Shown: positions 24,786 through 35,892, counted from the first letter of the stretch. The stretch: 64,000 nucleotides of DNA from Allolobophora icterica (GCA_963556255.1 OY744613.1:52485949-52549948), one strand, 5' to 3'. A program made the numbers and translations. The notes: generated from the sequence alone by a model not told the origin.

Positions 24786-25469
24786 GATTATTTTCCCTCA
24801 TGAAGAATCCATAGCGATAGCTCCTTTCAAATCTTATCACCTAACTATATGAAACGAGTGATGGTCAATTTCTGGCATAATCCCCTGAAGGATAACTATT
24901 GCTTAGAGTGTACTCACTAAATATTAAAAATTACATATAAGTAATGAATACAACGTAATAGCTCACGATTTCTTGCCATGCCACATATGACTGAGACCAG
25001 TGCATTTCTTCAAATTGTCATAAAGTTTTAACATGCTTGGTTAAAGTTGGTTCATTGCATCTGGGTGTTTGGCATTATCTTCATTTGTATGCATAAATAT
25101 TTTACTTTTGTCACCACTTTGTATCAAAGAAAAATCAATTTATTTGACTAGACAATAAGCTGGAGTTTCAGATTTCAATGCTTGAATTTGTAATTATTCT
25201 GCCATTAACTTATCCTTATAATTCCAAGAATAAAGCTTAATAATACTCATGATCAAACGTTTAAAAGTTGTGCTTACTACACTCAAGGATTTAAAATATT
25301 TGACCACGATAATTTTGATAATGTAAAGAAAGAGTTAAAATAATGTGCAGTTATGCCCTTTTTAAGCAATTAGATTAACCCGTTAGATTAACCCTGCCTG
25401 TTTTTTGTATTATTATTTTTTACCTGTGGTAGTACCAATCCCTCAGGCTGTCAAAACTAATGTTATTAA

Positions 25470-25470
<1 letters not shown>

Positions 25471-25556
<86 letters not shown>
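25471..25556. repeat. (TTA)n microsatellite
   Basis: About 28 ATT units. Confidence 0.95.
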
Positions 25557-25689
25557 ACTGTCATTTGTAGCTCACCTAAACAAGATAAGGAATCTTGTAC
25601 AAAAGCACGTCAAAGAAAAGTCAATCATAGTACAACTTAAACAAACAAGTTTTAAGATTAGTCTTGAATATCAATAATGTTGAGGATTT

Positions 25690-25818
25690 TCGGATAAAGT
25701 CTGAAAGTTTGTTCCATTCATCAGGGCTGGCTAATGCAAATGCTATGTTACCAAGTTTTTAAGTGATTGTGTGACAACAAAATCACCTTGGGACGATGAA
25801 CGTAGTCCTCATCTAGGT

Positions 25819-25888
<70 letters not shown>

Positions 25889-26390
25889 TAGACAGAAGCG
25901 TATAGCGAATCCTCGAGACTCCCACTGCTCGACAGACAGACAGAGAGAGAGAGAGAGAGAGACAGAGGGTAACAAGTGAAGAAATGTATTAAGAAGAGTT
26001 TGTGTAGACACGGTACATCAGAAAACAGATTTTGAGGTTGACGTGAGCTTGTACGGGAATCCAATGTAGTTCAGGAAGGGTCAGGGTGACATGATCTAGA
26101 AGATTTAGGTTCTTGATAAGCTTTGCAGCGTAAAGGAGTACAGTACAGCACGAGGTTGAAGGGTAGATTTACGAAGACCACAGAGGACCGAGTTGCAGGA
26201 ATCAATTCTAGAAATGACCAGGGCATTTTTCTTTAAGGCTTTTCTTGATGTACCGTATACGTCTAAGATGGAAAACACAGGATCTGGTTATAGAGGAAAT
26301 TTGATTTTTCATAGACAGTGAATTGTCGAGGAGGACTCCAAGGTCTCGGACCACATCACAGTAACCCACCTATAAAATTTAACAAAATGA
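25690..26390 (-). pseudogene. LINE fragment in an intron
   Basis: On the minus strand, from 26355, the frame reads CDVVRDLGVLLDNSLSMKNQ, FHLRRIRYIKKSL and, after a frameshift, ALVISRIDSCNSVLCGLRKS. This is the VRDLGV.LD / ..SRIDYCNS.L.GLP region of CR1-like ORF2. Its 3' part carries an expanded (GACA)n tract. Confidence 0.75.
25819..25888. repeat. (GACA)n microsatellite
   Basis: About 17 units. A short (GA)n follows at about 25943-25962. Confidence 0.95.
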
Positions 26391-26753
26391 GATAAACCAA
26401 GTTATCTCACAATAGTGAAAAGGAAAAATGCACGCCTGTCGCTAAACATATAACGTAAGTTCTGGAAAAATAATTATATTCTCTTCTAATTAAGCAGATT
26501 AACAATTATTTTCTTTGCCATGCACGGCCACACAGGAGCGTATAGCGAATCCTCGAGACTCCCACTCCTCGAAATTGTATTTCCACAGGATCCCCGTCAG
26601 CTATTTTCTAACTGAGACCAACATTATTTGCTCAAATCAAACTTTTTCGGGGTATTTTGCCAATATTTTCTCCAACCCAGTAGCCGATTGATCTGTAGAC
26701 AATATTTCAAATCTCAAAATTCACCTTCATACGCTTTACTTAACATCTTAGAA

Positions 26754-27133
26754 CAGTGGCTCTCAACCTTTTTTTTACATCGCGACCCACTTTGCAACAT
26801 CTGGATGTCAACGAGACCCATCCAACTGAAATCCAATGGAACCCATGCGTCAACGTGTTTCGCAACTTAATATTCAAATGGCTAAAAATTGTAATTTTAA
26901 GGTTGGCCTAAGTTTCGCCAGTTCCATTCTAATCTAAATTAAGAAATTCTGTCAAACATGGAGGTAAAGCGTACGTTTACCAAACATGGAAACATATCCA
27001 TGCATCTCTGGCCAAAACAAACTCTACAGTGCTTCAGTGAGAAAACTTGCGATTTTCGGCGAAAATTGGCGACCCACTTGGACGTTCTTTGCGACCCACT
27101 TGCGGGTCGCGACCCACAGGTGGAGAATAACCG
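26754..27133. mobile_element. hAT MITE
   Basis: The left end is cagtggctctcaacctttt. The right end, inverted, is cggttattctccacctg. A perfect 8-bp duplication TCTTAGAA flanks it (26746-26753 and 27134-27141). The body has gcgacccactt repeats and a gggtcgcgaccc palindrome near the right end, the style of Charlie/SPIN-like hAT ends. It is 380 bp and lies in the first intron of the minus-strand gene. Confidence 0.92.
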
Positions 27134-27215
27134 TCTTAGAACATAAACAATATCGGAACCTAGGTCGTTCCATATCAGCCTCAATTAAATTTACAAATAC
27201 ATTTAACTTGCTTAC

Positions 27216-27265
27216 CTTCGGAAATTGTAGTTCGAAAACAGTCCTACCGGTAATGCCGCAAACAT
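27216..27265 (-). CDS. Candidate first coding exon of the minus-strand gene
   Basis: The ATG at 27265 begins MFAALPVGLFSNYNFR followed by two bases of the next codon, and the exon ends at a strong donor GAAG|gtaagc. A GC-richer leader lies just upstream at 27266-27300. Phase 2 at the donor does not fit the phase-0 acceptor at 22911, so at least one further exon is needed, for example the one near 24.6-24.8 kb. The protein as a whole is not recognised. Confidence 0.5.
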
Positions 27266-27429
27266 TTAATATCGCTCGTCCTCTATGTGTCCCGTAAAAT
27301 CACAAACTTTCTTTAGCGCATTTCTTTAAGTAATATTAATTCATTACAAACTACCGTGGCACGGCATTCGGTTAACTATTCTTGGCCGAGCGCTCAGATA
27401 TTTACAGTTTGTACAGTATAAACAAATTC

Positions 27430-27758
27430 GTAAACACACCGAACTTCATTGGGTCTATGTAAATGAGAGAGGCGGTCCCTCCCAGGGAGACCCAATATGA
27501 CATGATCTTAAACTGCAGTTTTACACGACACTAACTCTATTTTGATTGGTCAATGAAATGTGTATGAAAACGTAACAAAGTGCTTTTCTTGATGTCATAT
27601 GAATAAACATAGGATGCATAATGTGTGATGTTTTATACAGAGGCTAAGTTTTAACGACCCAATCGTTAGACCTAGGACCCAGTCGTTAGGGGAAGACCCA
27701 ATCAGAAAGGTTTGACGTCTACAGAAGACCCAGAACGTCGGTGACTTTAAAACCATAT
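27430..27758. repeat. gaccca/tgggtc repeat region
   Basis: Repeated gacccaat, gacccagt and gacccaga motifs at 20-35-bp spacing (27655-27735), ending directly at (TA)n. It is the inverted counterpart of 15921-16080. Confidence 0.5.
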
Positions 27759-27966
27759 ATATATATATATATATTGTATCCATATGTCTGTCATGCCTCC
27801 TGACAATATCTTCACCATGTCTTCCCCATATCTGGACAATATATTGCCCAGATATGGTGAAGACATGGTCAAGATATTGTCAGGAGGCATGACAGACATG
27901 TATTCACCATATCTGGACAATATATTGTCCAGAAATGGTGAAGACATGGTCAAGATATGGTCAGGA

Positions 27967-28028
<62 letters not shown>

Positions 28029-28119
28029 ATCCATATGTCTGTCATGGCTCCTGACAATATCTTGACAATACATACATACATATATACATACGTACATACA
28101 TACATTCGCACATACATAA

Positions 28120-28164
<45 letters not shown>

Positions 28165-28177
28165 AATAGCGGGAAGG

Positions 28178-28266
<89 letters not shown>

Positions 28267-28625
28267 ATCCATATGTCTGTCATGCCTCCTGACAATATCT
28301 TGACCATGTCTTCACCATATCTGGACAATATATTGCCCAGATATGGTGAAGACAGGGTCAAGATATTGTCAGGAGGCATGACAGACATGTCTTCACCATA
28401 TCTAGACAATATATTGTCCAGATATGGTGAAGACATGGTCAAGATATGGTCAGGAGGCATGACAGACATATGGATACAATATATATATGTACTCCTGACA
28501 ATATCTTGACAATACATACATACATACATACATACGTACATACATACATTCGTACATACATAAATACATAAATATATATGTGAGTAGCGGGAAGGATATA
28601 TATATATATATGTATATATTTTATC
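27759..28625. repeat. Palindromic satellite blocks with (TA)n, second locus
   Basis: Same modules in the same order as at 13.6-15.5 kb: head-to-head 70-bp monomers (about 27775-27970 and 28264-28482), (TA)n tracts, (CATA)n with cattcg, and agcgggaaggat. Sequence identity between the loci is high enough to read by eye over several hundred bp. Confidence 0.9.
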
Positions 28626-28639
28626 CATATGTCTGTCAT

Positions 28640-29767
28640 GCCTCCTGACAATATCTTGACCATGGCTTCACCATATCTGGACAATATATTGTTCAGATAT
28701 GGTGAAGACATGGTTAAGATATGGTCAGCAGGCATGTCAGACATATGGATACAATATATTGTCCAGATATGGTGAAGACATGGTCAAGATATTGGCAGGA
28801 GGCATTACCGACATATGGATACAATATATTGTCCAGACATGGTGAACACATGGTCAAGATATTGTCAGGAGGCATGACAGACATATGGATACAATATATT
28901 GTGCAGAAATGGTGAAGACATGGTTAAGATATGGTCAGCAGGCATGACAGACATATGGATACAATATATTGTCCAGATTTGGCGAATACATGGTCAAGAT
29001 ATGGTCAGGAGGCATGACAGACATATGCATACAATATGTTGTCCAGATATGGTGAAGACATGGTCAAGATATTGTCAGCAGGCATGACAGACATATGGAT
29101 ACAATATATTGCCCAGATATGGTGAAGACATGGTCAAGATATGGTCAGCAGGCATGACAGACGTATGGATACAATACATTGTCCAGATATGGTGAAGACA
29201 TGGTGAAGATATTGTCAGCAGGCATGACAGACATATGCATACAATATGTTGTCCAGATATGGTGAAGACATGGTGAAGATATTGTCAGCAGGCATGACAG
29301 ACATATGCATACAATATGTTGTCCAGATATGGTGAAGACATGGTCAAGATATTGTCAGCAGGCATGACAGACATATGGATACAATATATTGCCCAGATAT
29401 GGTGAAGACATGGTCAAGATATTGTCAGCAGGCATGACAGACGTATGGATACAATACATTGTCCAGATATGGTGAAGATATGGTGAAGATATGGTCAGCA
29501 GGCATGACAGACATATGCATACAATATGTTGTCCAGATATGGTGAAGACATGGTGAAGATATTGTCAGCAGGCATGACAGACATATGGATACAGTATATT
29601 GCCCAGATATGGTGAAGACATGGTCAAGATATGGTCAGCAGGCATGACAGACGTATGGATACAATACATTGTCCAGATATGGTGAAGATATGGTGAAGAT
29701 ATGGTCAGCAGGCATGACAGACATATGGATACAATATATTGTCCAGATATGGTGAAGACATGGTGAA

Positions 29768-29772
<5 letters not shown>
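28640..29772 (+). repeat. 70-bp tandem satellite with higher-order structure
   Basis: The segment acatatggatacaa or its variants begins at 28741 and then exactly every 70 bp through 29721, about 16 units in all. Each unit contains gtccagatatggtgaagac, ggtcaagatatt and caggcatgacag. Three monomer variants (atatggat...gcccag, acgtatggat...acatt, atatgcat...atgtt) alternate in recurring order from 29091, so there is a higher-order repeat. The array starts where the palindromic block at 28.6 kb ends and stops at (TA)n. Confidence 0.95.
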
Positions 29773-29794
<22 letters not shown>

Positions 29795-29803
<9 letters not shown>

Positions 29804-30046
29804 ATACTCCTGGGCAGCCATGCATGTATGCGCGTACATACATGCAGACATACATGCAGACACACATGCATACATATGGGCCTACATGCATGCATACATA
29901 CATACATAGGGCCTACATACATACGTACGTACATACATACATATATACATACATTCGTACATACCTAAATACATATATATGTGTGTAGCGGGAAGGATAT
30001 ATATATATATATATATGTGTGTGTATATGTGTGTGTGTAGCGGGAA

Positions 30047-30091
<45 letters not shown>
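29795..30091 (+). repeat. Left arm of a long inverted repeat
   Basis: It begins atactcctgggcagccat, continues with cagacatacatg repeats, gggcctacatgcatgc, cattcgtacat and tagcgggaaggat, and ends in (TA)n. The right arm at 31510-31787 is its inverse complement over almost the whole length. Confidence 0.9.
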
Positions 30092-30094
<3 letters not shown>

Positions 30095-31515
30095 AATCAA
30101 ATCAAATCAAAAATCTTTTATTGAATCCAAATAACGTATATGACAAAACAATCTTCGAAACAAGAACAAATAGAAGCTCACGTTACTGGAAGCAAAAGGT
30201 GGCCCTAAAGGGAAGACTATTCCCGCTAGGAAGGGACACCTATTTGATCAAGTGCCACTGCCTATCAGACTGTCCTTGATTCGGGATACCCAATTTCATC
30301 TTATGGTAAGGGTTAGTGCCGAATGGCGCAAATTAAACCAGTAGGAGGCAGTCCCATCAATGAGCAACCAAGAAAGGAAAATGAGGAAAAAAAATTAAAA
30401 AATTTAACAAGTTTAAGTTCTTAACTAATCTTAACTAAGGTACTTAACTAGGGAAACGACTACAATAATGAAATTAGAAGGAGCATTTAATACGGTCAGA
30501 ATTAAGAATTGAAAATTAAAAAAGAGAATTGAACATGGCCCACACGCGGTTATGTGCAACCCAATACCGAGATGTAATCCTAGATGCATGTCGTTAATGC
30601 AGTAGCTCAGGAGGTGTTCAGCAGGAACGATTTAAATCTGGATTTGAATAAGTAGCTATTTGAAGAACGACGAATTTCAAGAGGTATTGTTTTCCAAAGT
30701 TTGGGCCCATAAAACTTAATACTAAAAACTCGTATGTTAGTACGAGCTTTGGTAGATCGGAGGTTGGCAGCATTCCTAGTATCGTAGGAGTGAATCTGTG
30801 TTCCGGCTATAAAGTAGTTCTGGAATGAGATAGGTAAGATATTATTTTCGAACCGGTAAATAAAATTTCCAATTTGTAACGCTCTAATTTGTTTTAAATC
30901 TAATAGATTAAATTTCTTAAAAATTGGGTTAGTGTGGGTGCCTATAGGGACACCTGCTATTATTCGAACAGCCTTTTTTTGGAGAATTACTAATTTGCTG
31001 AGTCTAGAATCGTAAGTGGAAGCCCAGATCATATTACAATAACTTAAATACGGTAGGATTAGGGAATAATATAAATTCAATCTGATCATTTCAGGAAGAA
31101 GGTAGGAGATCCTTTTTATGATGCCTATGCTTTTCGCAATTTTTTGAGCTATGAAGTTAGTATGTTCTTTCCATGATAAATGCCTATCAACGATCACCTC
31201 CAGGAATTTAGTAGACTCAACTTGGACTAAGGGAATTCCTGCAATTTCCAGGGAGATATCTATAGGTGTAATTTTCCTATGGGACTTAAATATTATGAAA
31301 TTAGTTTTATCAATGTTGAGGGTAAGTCTGTTAGCCGAAAACCAATGATTTACAAGTTTTAATTCGGAGTTAATAGTTTCCATTAAAATTTGCTGAGATT
31401 GGTGGGCAAAAAAAATGTTAGTATCATCGGCAAATAAAATAAAATAAAGAGTTTTAGATATCGTAGGGTATGGGTACCTATCGTATCTCCCGAATATTAC
31501 GCCTAGGGGTAGGCG

Positions 31516-31520
<5 letters not shown>
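30092..31520 (-). mobile_element. LINE, 5'-truncated
   Basis: Minus-strand LINE with a (TTTGA)n tail at 30092-30112, a roughly 490-bp 3' UTR and an open C-terminal ORF2 segment. It is bounded at 31520 by (TA)n, where the coding frame is cut. It is the central part of the inverted-repeat structure at 29.8-31.8 kb. Confidence 0.85.
30607..31500 (-). CDS. LINE reverse transcriptase, C-terminal part
   Basis: The ORF is open from the truncation to a stop at 30607. The first visible motif is [12 protein letters not shown] (31440-31400), the catalytic box C of the RT. It is followed by [61 protein letters not shown] and finally [13 protein letters not shown]. This order is that of jockey/CR1-related ORF2 proteins. 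The endonuclease and RT fingers are missing. About 295 codons survive without a stop, so the copy is fairly young. Confidence 0.85.
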   Translation of the reverse strand, partial: VIFGRYDRYPYPTISKTLYFILFADDTNIFFAHQSQQILMETINSELKLVNHWFSANRLTLNIDKTNFIIFKSHRKITPIDISLEIAGIPLVQVESTKFLEVIVDRHLSWKEHTNFIAQKIAKSIGIIKRISYLLPEMIRLNLYYSLILPYLSYCNMIWASTYDSRLSKLVILQKKAVRIIAGVPIGTHTNPIFKKFNLLDLKQIRALQIGNFIYRFENNILPISFQNYFIAGTQIHSYDTRNAANLRSTKARTNIRVFSIKFYGPKLWKTIPLEIRRSSNSYLFKSRFKSFLLNTS

Positions 31521-31572
<52 letters not shown>

Positions 31573-31787
31573 TTCCCGCTACACACACATATATATATGT
31601 ATTTATGTATGTACGAATGTATGTATATATGTATGTATGTAGGCCCTATGTATGTATGTATGCATGCATGTAGGCCCCTATGTATGCATGTGTGTCTGCA
31701 TGTATGTCTGCATGTATGTCTGCATGTATGTCTGCATGTATGTACGCGCATACATGGATGGCTGCCCAGGAGTATTATTAGTCGGAT
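31510..31787 (-). repeat. Right arm of the long inverted repeat
   Basis: Inverse complement of 29795-30091, from (TA)n and atccttcccgcta through (ATGT)n to atggctgcccaggagtatt. The (TGTATGTC)n part is longer here than in the left arm. Confidence 0.9.
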
Positions 31788-33117
31788 TTGTGTTATTTTG
31801 TCAGCAGAAATAGCACACAGGTTCACGAGACCTGATATTCCGATGTTTTCGTGCAATTGTTTGATGTATGTACGATGTAGATTTTATATGGTCTAGAAGT
31901 AGCATATGCTATATTGTTTTGTCATATGCATGACATATACAGCCCATATGGGCAAAATCGATGTATTTTTAAGATATGTATACCATATAACCATGCTGTT
32001 GGGGATTGTTCCTGATCAAATCTTACCCCGAATCATCCTCTGCCCTACTATATCCGTATCCGTTTCAACTTTAAACACAACCCACATTAGGTGTCTGATT
32101 GTCTCTATAGGCCTACTAGGCCTGCCTTACTCCTTTGGATCTTGACCCGGAACCAGCTTTACCCCACCTATCGATTATGTTTTGACTAAGCGCCTGTGTA
32201 TAAGCCGGTTCCCGCGACTTCGGCTCTTAGGGCGCTATAGAAATTTCGAGAATTACGATTTACGATTGCGATGACCATTACGAGGCTCTTTTCTCGATTA
32301 ATTTACGGATCGATTTGATTTTAAAAAAGTTGATGCTCGTTTTTGAAGAAGGCCACGCTATTTAAAAGTTTCGCTTTTCAGGAACAAAATTTATTTGAAT
32401 ATATTCTTTCAATTTTTAAACTAAATCAACAGATGACATGCGCTATTGTTAGTTATTATAACCAGCTTTTAGTTTCTGTGTTTGTTTTTTTCCGAACGAC
32501 ATTTTGAAGAACTGGACAAGGAGAAAATTACATGTAGGCCTAACAATGTCTTTTTATGCTTGTAAATCTTTAGTGTTAACTTTATTTTAACATAACGTTA
32601 TAATTTAAATATACTTTAATGTGCGAATGTTTTAATATGATGTTGATATTATCTAAAAATCTCTTATGTTCGTAACCTAACATTCATCTATCCCAGCTCG
32701 CTTACCCACCATGGTCTTAGTACTGTTCTGGTCACTCCAGTCCTGCTATCCGTAAACAGTTTGTTACAGTCATTTGATATTAGGGCCTACATAGATTTGC
32801 AACCTTTCAGTAGTGTTTTCTTTATAAAAGGCACAGATTTATTCTGTATCTTCTGAGAAACAGTGTTTTTTAATAAATATTTTGTTAGGAATTCGCAGTT
32901 TAAAACTGCCAGTTTTGCAAAAATGACCAAACCCTATATAAAAACCAAATTTTTTCAAATATCTTCGTATATTTCACAACTATGGTATCATTTGAAGTAT
33001 TGTGATCAAAATAAAAAATTCTGAGATAAAATTTTTAGAATCGATCGTTAACTTTAAATATGAAATAATTTATTATATTGTTTTAAGTTAAGTACATTTG
33101 TTGATATTCTTTTAATA
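31788..33117. other. No supported gene; one LINE tail
   Basis: Mostly AT-rich. At about 32160-32275, agggcgctatagaaattt and a run of gatttacgattgcg resemble a plus-strand LINE 3' UTR and tail. A pyrimidine-rich acceptor (attcttttaatag) ends at 33118, just upstream of the zinc-finger ORF. Confidence 0.5.
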
Positions 33118-33373
33118 GCAACTGCCTTCAACAGAAGCATAAGCCTCCGATATTCAAAAAGAAATTCACAACTGATGCTGTGCTTTACTTGAAAATTTAC
33201 AGCAAGAAAGCAACAAATTATTTGGTTGCCATTAAATTATCTTGGAAGATTGTGATAAGTACCCTAAGTACCTGTAAGTACCTGTAAGTACAAGAAAAAG
33301 TGTATATTGTAAATCATCTTGGAAAATTGCAACCTCTGTTAGTCCTGATTGATATAAACCTTGGTCTTCATTC

Positions 33374-34747
33374 ATGGAACACACTGGAGAAAAACCAAGT
33401 TCTTTCAAAGAACATTTGATAAGCCACAGTGAAGATAAACCATACAAGTGTGAATTGTGTGGACACGAATATGTTTTAAATTATCAACTTGAATATCACA
33501 TGAGGATCCACACTGGTGAAGAAACATACAACTGTCAATTATGTGAAGAAACCTTTTTATGGAGCAGTCATTTGAATGAGCATATGAATATCCACACGAG
33601 AGAGAAACCATTCAAGTGCGAATTGTGTCAGAAAGCTTTTATGGATATTGCAGACCTGAAGAATCATTCAAGAACACATTCAGGAGAAAAACCATGCAAG
33701 TGTCGGCGTTGCGACGAATCATTTCCAGAAAGTGGTCATTTCTTTAAACATGTGATAACCCATGCTTCACGAAACACATGCAAATGTGAATTGTGTGGGA
33801 AAATATTTCATACAAATGATCAACTTAAATACCACATTAAGATTCACACTGGTGAAAAAAGATACAATTGTCAATTTTGTCAGGAAACTTTCTTATGGAG
33901 CAGTCTTCTGAATGAACATGTTGTCATTGTCCACACAGGAAAGACACTATACAAGTGTGAATTGTGTCAGAGAAGATTTGCACGCAGTAGGGGTCTGACA
34001 AGTCATTCAACAATGCATTTAGCAGGAATACTATACAAATGTCACTTCTGCGACAAATCATTTGCACGCATTTCACATTTTAATGAGCATGTAAGAACCC
34101 ACACTGGAGAAAAACCATACATGTGTGAATTGTGTGGAAAAGGATTTCCTGACATTAATCAACTCAAATGTCATATGAAGTTTCACACTGGTAAAAAAAC
34201 ATACAATTGTCAATTTTGTGAGAAAACGTTTTTATGGAGCAGTCATTTGAATAATCATTTGTTTGTTCACACAGGAGAGAAAAGATTCAAATGTGAATTG
34301 TGTCAGAAAGGATTTCATGATATTATGAACTTGAAGATGCATTCAGTAACACACTCAGGAGAAAAACCATACAAATGTCTCTTATGCTGCAAATCGTTTG
34401 CAGACCATGGTCATTTGAACGAACATGTGAAAACCCACATAGGAGAGAAGTTACCCAAATGTGAACTGTGCCAGAAACTATTTATATGTGAGAGTAGTTT
34501 GATTAAGCACAGTTTGCGAGCTCACACTGGAGAGAAACCATATAAATGCGATCTATGTTCCAGTGATTATGCATTTCACAATGATCTACAGAGACATTTG
34601 TTAACACATAATGCAGATACGCTGTGCAATGACAAAGGGTTTGAAGATTCATATACTGATGTTCTGGATGAATATGTGAGATGTCACGCCAAGGAGAGGA
34701 CATATATAAGTGAATCATGCCACACTGGAATTTGCAATTGTAGATAA
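33374..34747 (+). CDS. C2H2 zinc-finger protein, 14 fingers
   Basis: A 457-aa ORF. It opens inside a finger linker (MEHTGEKP) with a half finger (residues 11-18), then has 14 complete C2H2 fingers at residues 24-412, each 23-24 aa, joined by TGEKP-type linkers. Such tandem arrays bind DNA sequence-specifically in the nucleus. Fingers 1-4, 5-8 and 9-12 form three copies of one four-finger module: the first finger of each is CELCG...QL, the second NCQ.CE.TFLWSS.LN.H, the third CELCQ...., the fourth a C..C..SF..... H. Fingers 6 and 13 have an H-x4-H ending. The last 45 residues hold a decayed finger without the first cysteine pair. No KRAB, BTB or SCAN domain is visible. A likely splice acceptor at 33118 suggests this is the last exon and that the true N-terminus is upstream. 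Confidence 0.92.
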   Translation: MEHTGEKPSSFKEHLISHSEDKPYKCELCGHEYVLNYQLEYHMRIHTGEETYNCQLCEETFLWSSHLNEHMNIHTREKPFKCELCQKAFMDIADLKNHSRTHSGEKPCKCRRCDESFPESGHFFKHVITHASRNTCKCELCGKIFHTNDQLKYHIKIHTGEKRYNCQFCQETFLWSSLLNEHVVIVHTGKTLYKCELCQRRFARSRGLTSHSTMHLAGILYKCHFCDKSFARISHFNEHVRTHTGEKPYMCELCGKGFPDINQLKCHMKFHTGKKTYNCQFCEKTFLWSSHLNNHLFVHTGEKRFKCELCQKGFHDIMNLKMHSVTHSGEKPYKCLLCCKSFADHGHLNEHVKTHIGEKLPKCELCQKLFICESSLIKHSLRAHTGEKPYKCDLCSSDYAFHNDLQRHLLTHNADTLCNDKGFEDSYTDVLDEYVRCHAKERTYISESCHTGICNCR

Positions 34748-34970
34748 TCTGTTTAGCCATGACACAGCCCACAGAGGAGAAATCCATGATGTTCAATATA
34801 TAGGAAATAAGAAACAACCTGTTTCATATAATAAGCCTTTCCTAGTGAAAGCATATGGATGTGGAATCTGTGGTGAAATGTTTGAAAGAGAAGCAGAAGT
34901 TATAGAACACTGTTATCATGTTTGTTTTTTTCCAGTGGAAGGTGACTTTGCAGCATTATTTGAGGATTAG
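34748..34970 (+). pseudogene. Frameshifted 3' extension of the zinc-finger gene
   Basis: A second frame, open from 34710 to the stop at 34968, overlaps the end of the main ORF. It contains YGCGICGEMFEREAEVIEHC, a further C2H2-like finger, and an acidic end AALFED. The main ORF loses its finger pattern just before its stop, so a frameshift between about 34620 and 34740 probably cut off this C-terminus. Alternatively the tail is translated from an alternative transcript. Confidence 0.5.
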
Positions 34971-35006
34971 CAACAGAATTACATAACCTCATGAATAAGA
35001 ATTACA

Positions 35007-35012
35007 AATAAA
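35007..35012 (+). terminator. Poly(A) signal
   Basis: AATAAA 260 bp after the main zinc-finger stop and 37 bp after the stop of the shifted frame. Confidence 0.5.
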
Positions 35013-35580
35013 ACAACTCTTACAAAACCTACCATCCATAACAAGATTGCAGAATGCACAAACTGTACCATTACTTGTTTATAGGAGTTTACTGAAGTTT
35101 TATTCCGTATCATTTGCTGTTTTAGGAGACTAAGAATTTTTAAATGGGTTACTAGTTGAACAATTACATTGATTTTTATTGATAATAAGTTTATATTACA
35201 TTTTTATTGATAATAAGTTTATATTAAAAAGTATTCTAGGTTTCTGTTTCAATCCTCTCCTTTTGGTTATGTTAAATGAGAGATTTTTCTACCTTCACCC
35301 ATTAATTTTAATAAAATTCATGGAATAAGTCTCCTGAAGTAAGAAAAGTCAACAGTTGAAACTACAATTATAATCGTAAAGGCATCACTTTGTAGTAACT
35401 ACTAAAAACCGTGCAAGTCAAATGCCCAAATGCTGACAGTCGTATATTATAGGGTCTCAGTAGAAAGATGACTTTATTATTGAATAGGCGTCTGTGCGAT
35501 GGTCATGTAAGTTTTCTCTTCACAAATTATGCTTCGAAGATTGACAGATATTTCCAAATATACAATTACAGTGAAACAGT
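35013..35580. other. No supported gene
   Basis: 3' flank of the zinc-finger gene. A short direct repeat of tgataataagtttatatta occurs at 35180-35226. Confidence 0.5.
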
Positions 35581-35590
35581 CTTTGAGAAC

Positions 35591-35892
35591 GGGATTAAGG
35601 AAGTTTCGCCCCCGGAAGATTCGCCCCCGGAAAATTCGCCCCCGACATTTCGCCCCCGGGAAGATTCGCCCCCGGATGATAATGTAAATAAGACTAGAAG
35701 CGGGATCTTTGATGAAAATGTAACTAAGGCTAATACAGTTCAAAACAGAGGCTGGATCTATGATGAAAGTGTAACCAAGACTAGAAGCTGGATTAACGAT
35801 GAATCTTACGGGGGCGAAAGTTCCGGGGGGCGAAATGTCGGGGGCGAATCTTCAGGGGGCGAATCTTCCGGGGGCGAAAAGTCCTAGAACCC
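35591..35892. mobile_element. Foldback element with 15-bp terminal repeats
   Basis: 302 bp flanked by a perfect 9-bp duplication TTTGAGAAC (35582-35590 and 35893-35901). The left arm is a run of 15-bp units of the form attcgcccccggaag. The right arm is the same run inverted (cgggggcgaatcttc). The outermost ends match imperfectly (gggattaagg / gggttctagg). The core is three units of a 36-bp repeat (gatgaaaatgtaactaag then actagaagctggatctat). 9-bp target duplications point to the Mutator superfamily. It is non-coding. Confidence 0.9.

Noticed and set aside
28640..29772. Regularly spaced repeats that could suggest a CRISPR array
   Set aside because: The 70-bp units are contiguous with no unique spacers, and the DNA is eukaryotic.
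33405..34817. Minus-strand ORFs opposite the zinc-finger gene
   Set aside because: Antisense shadows of the finger repeats.
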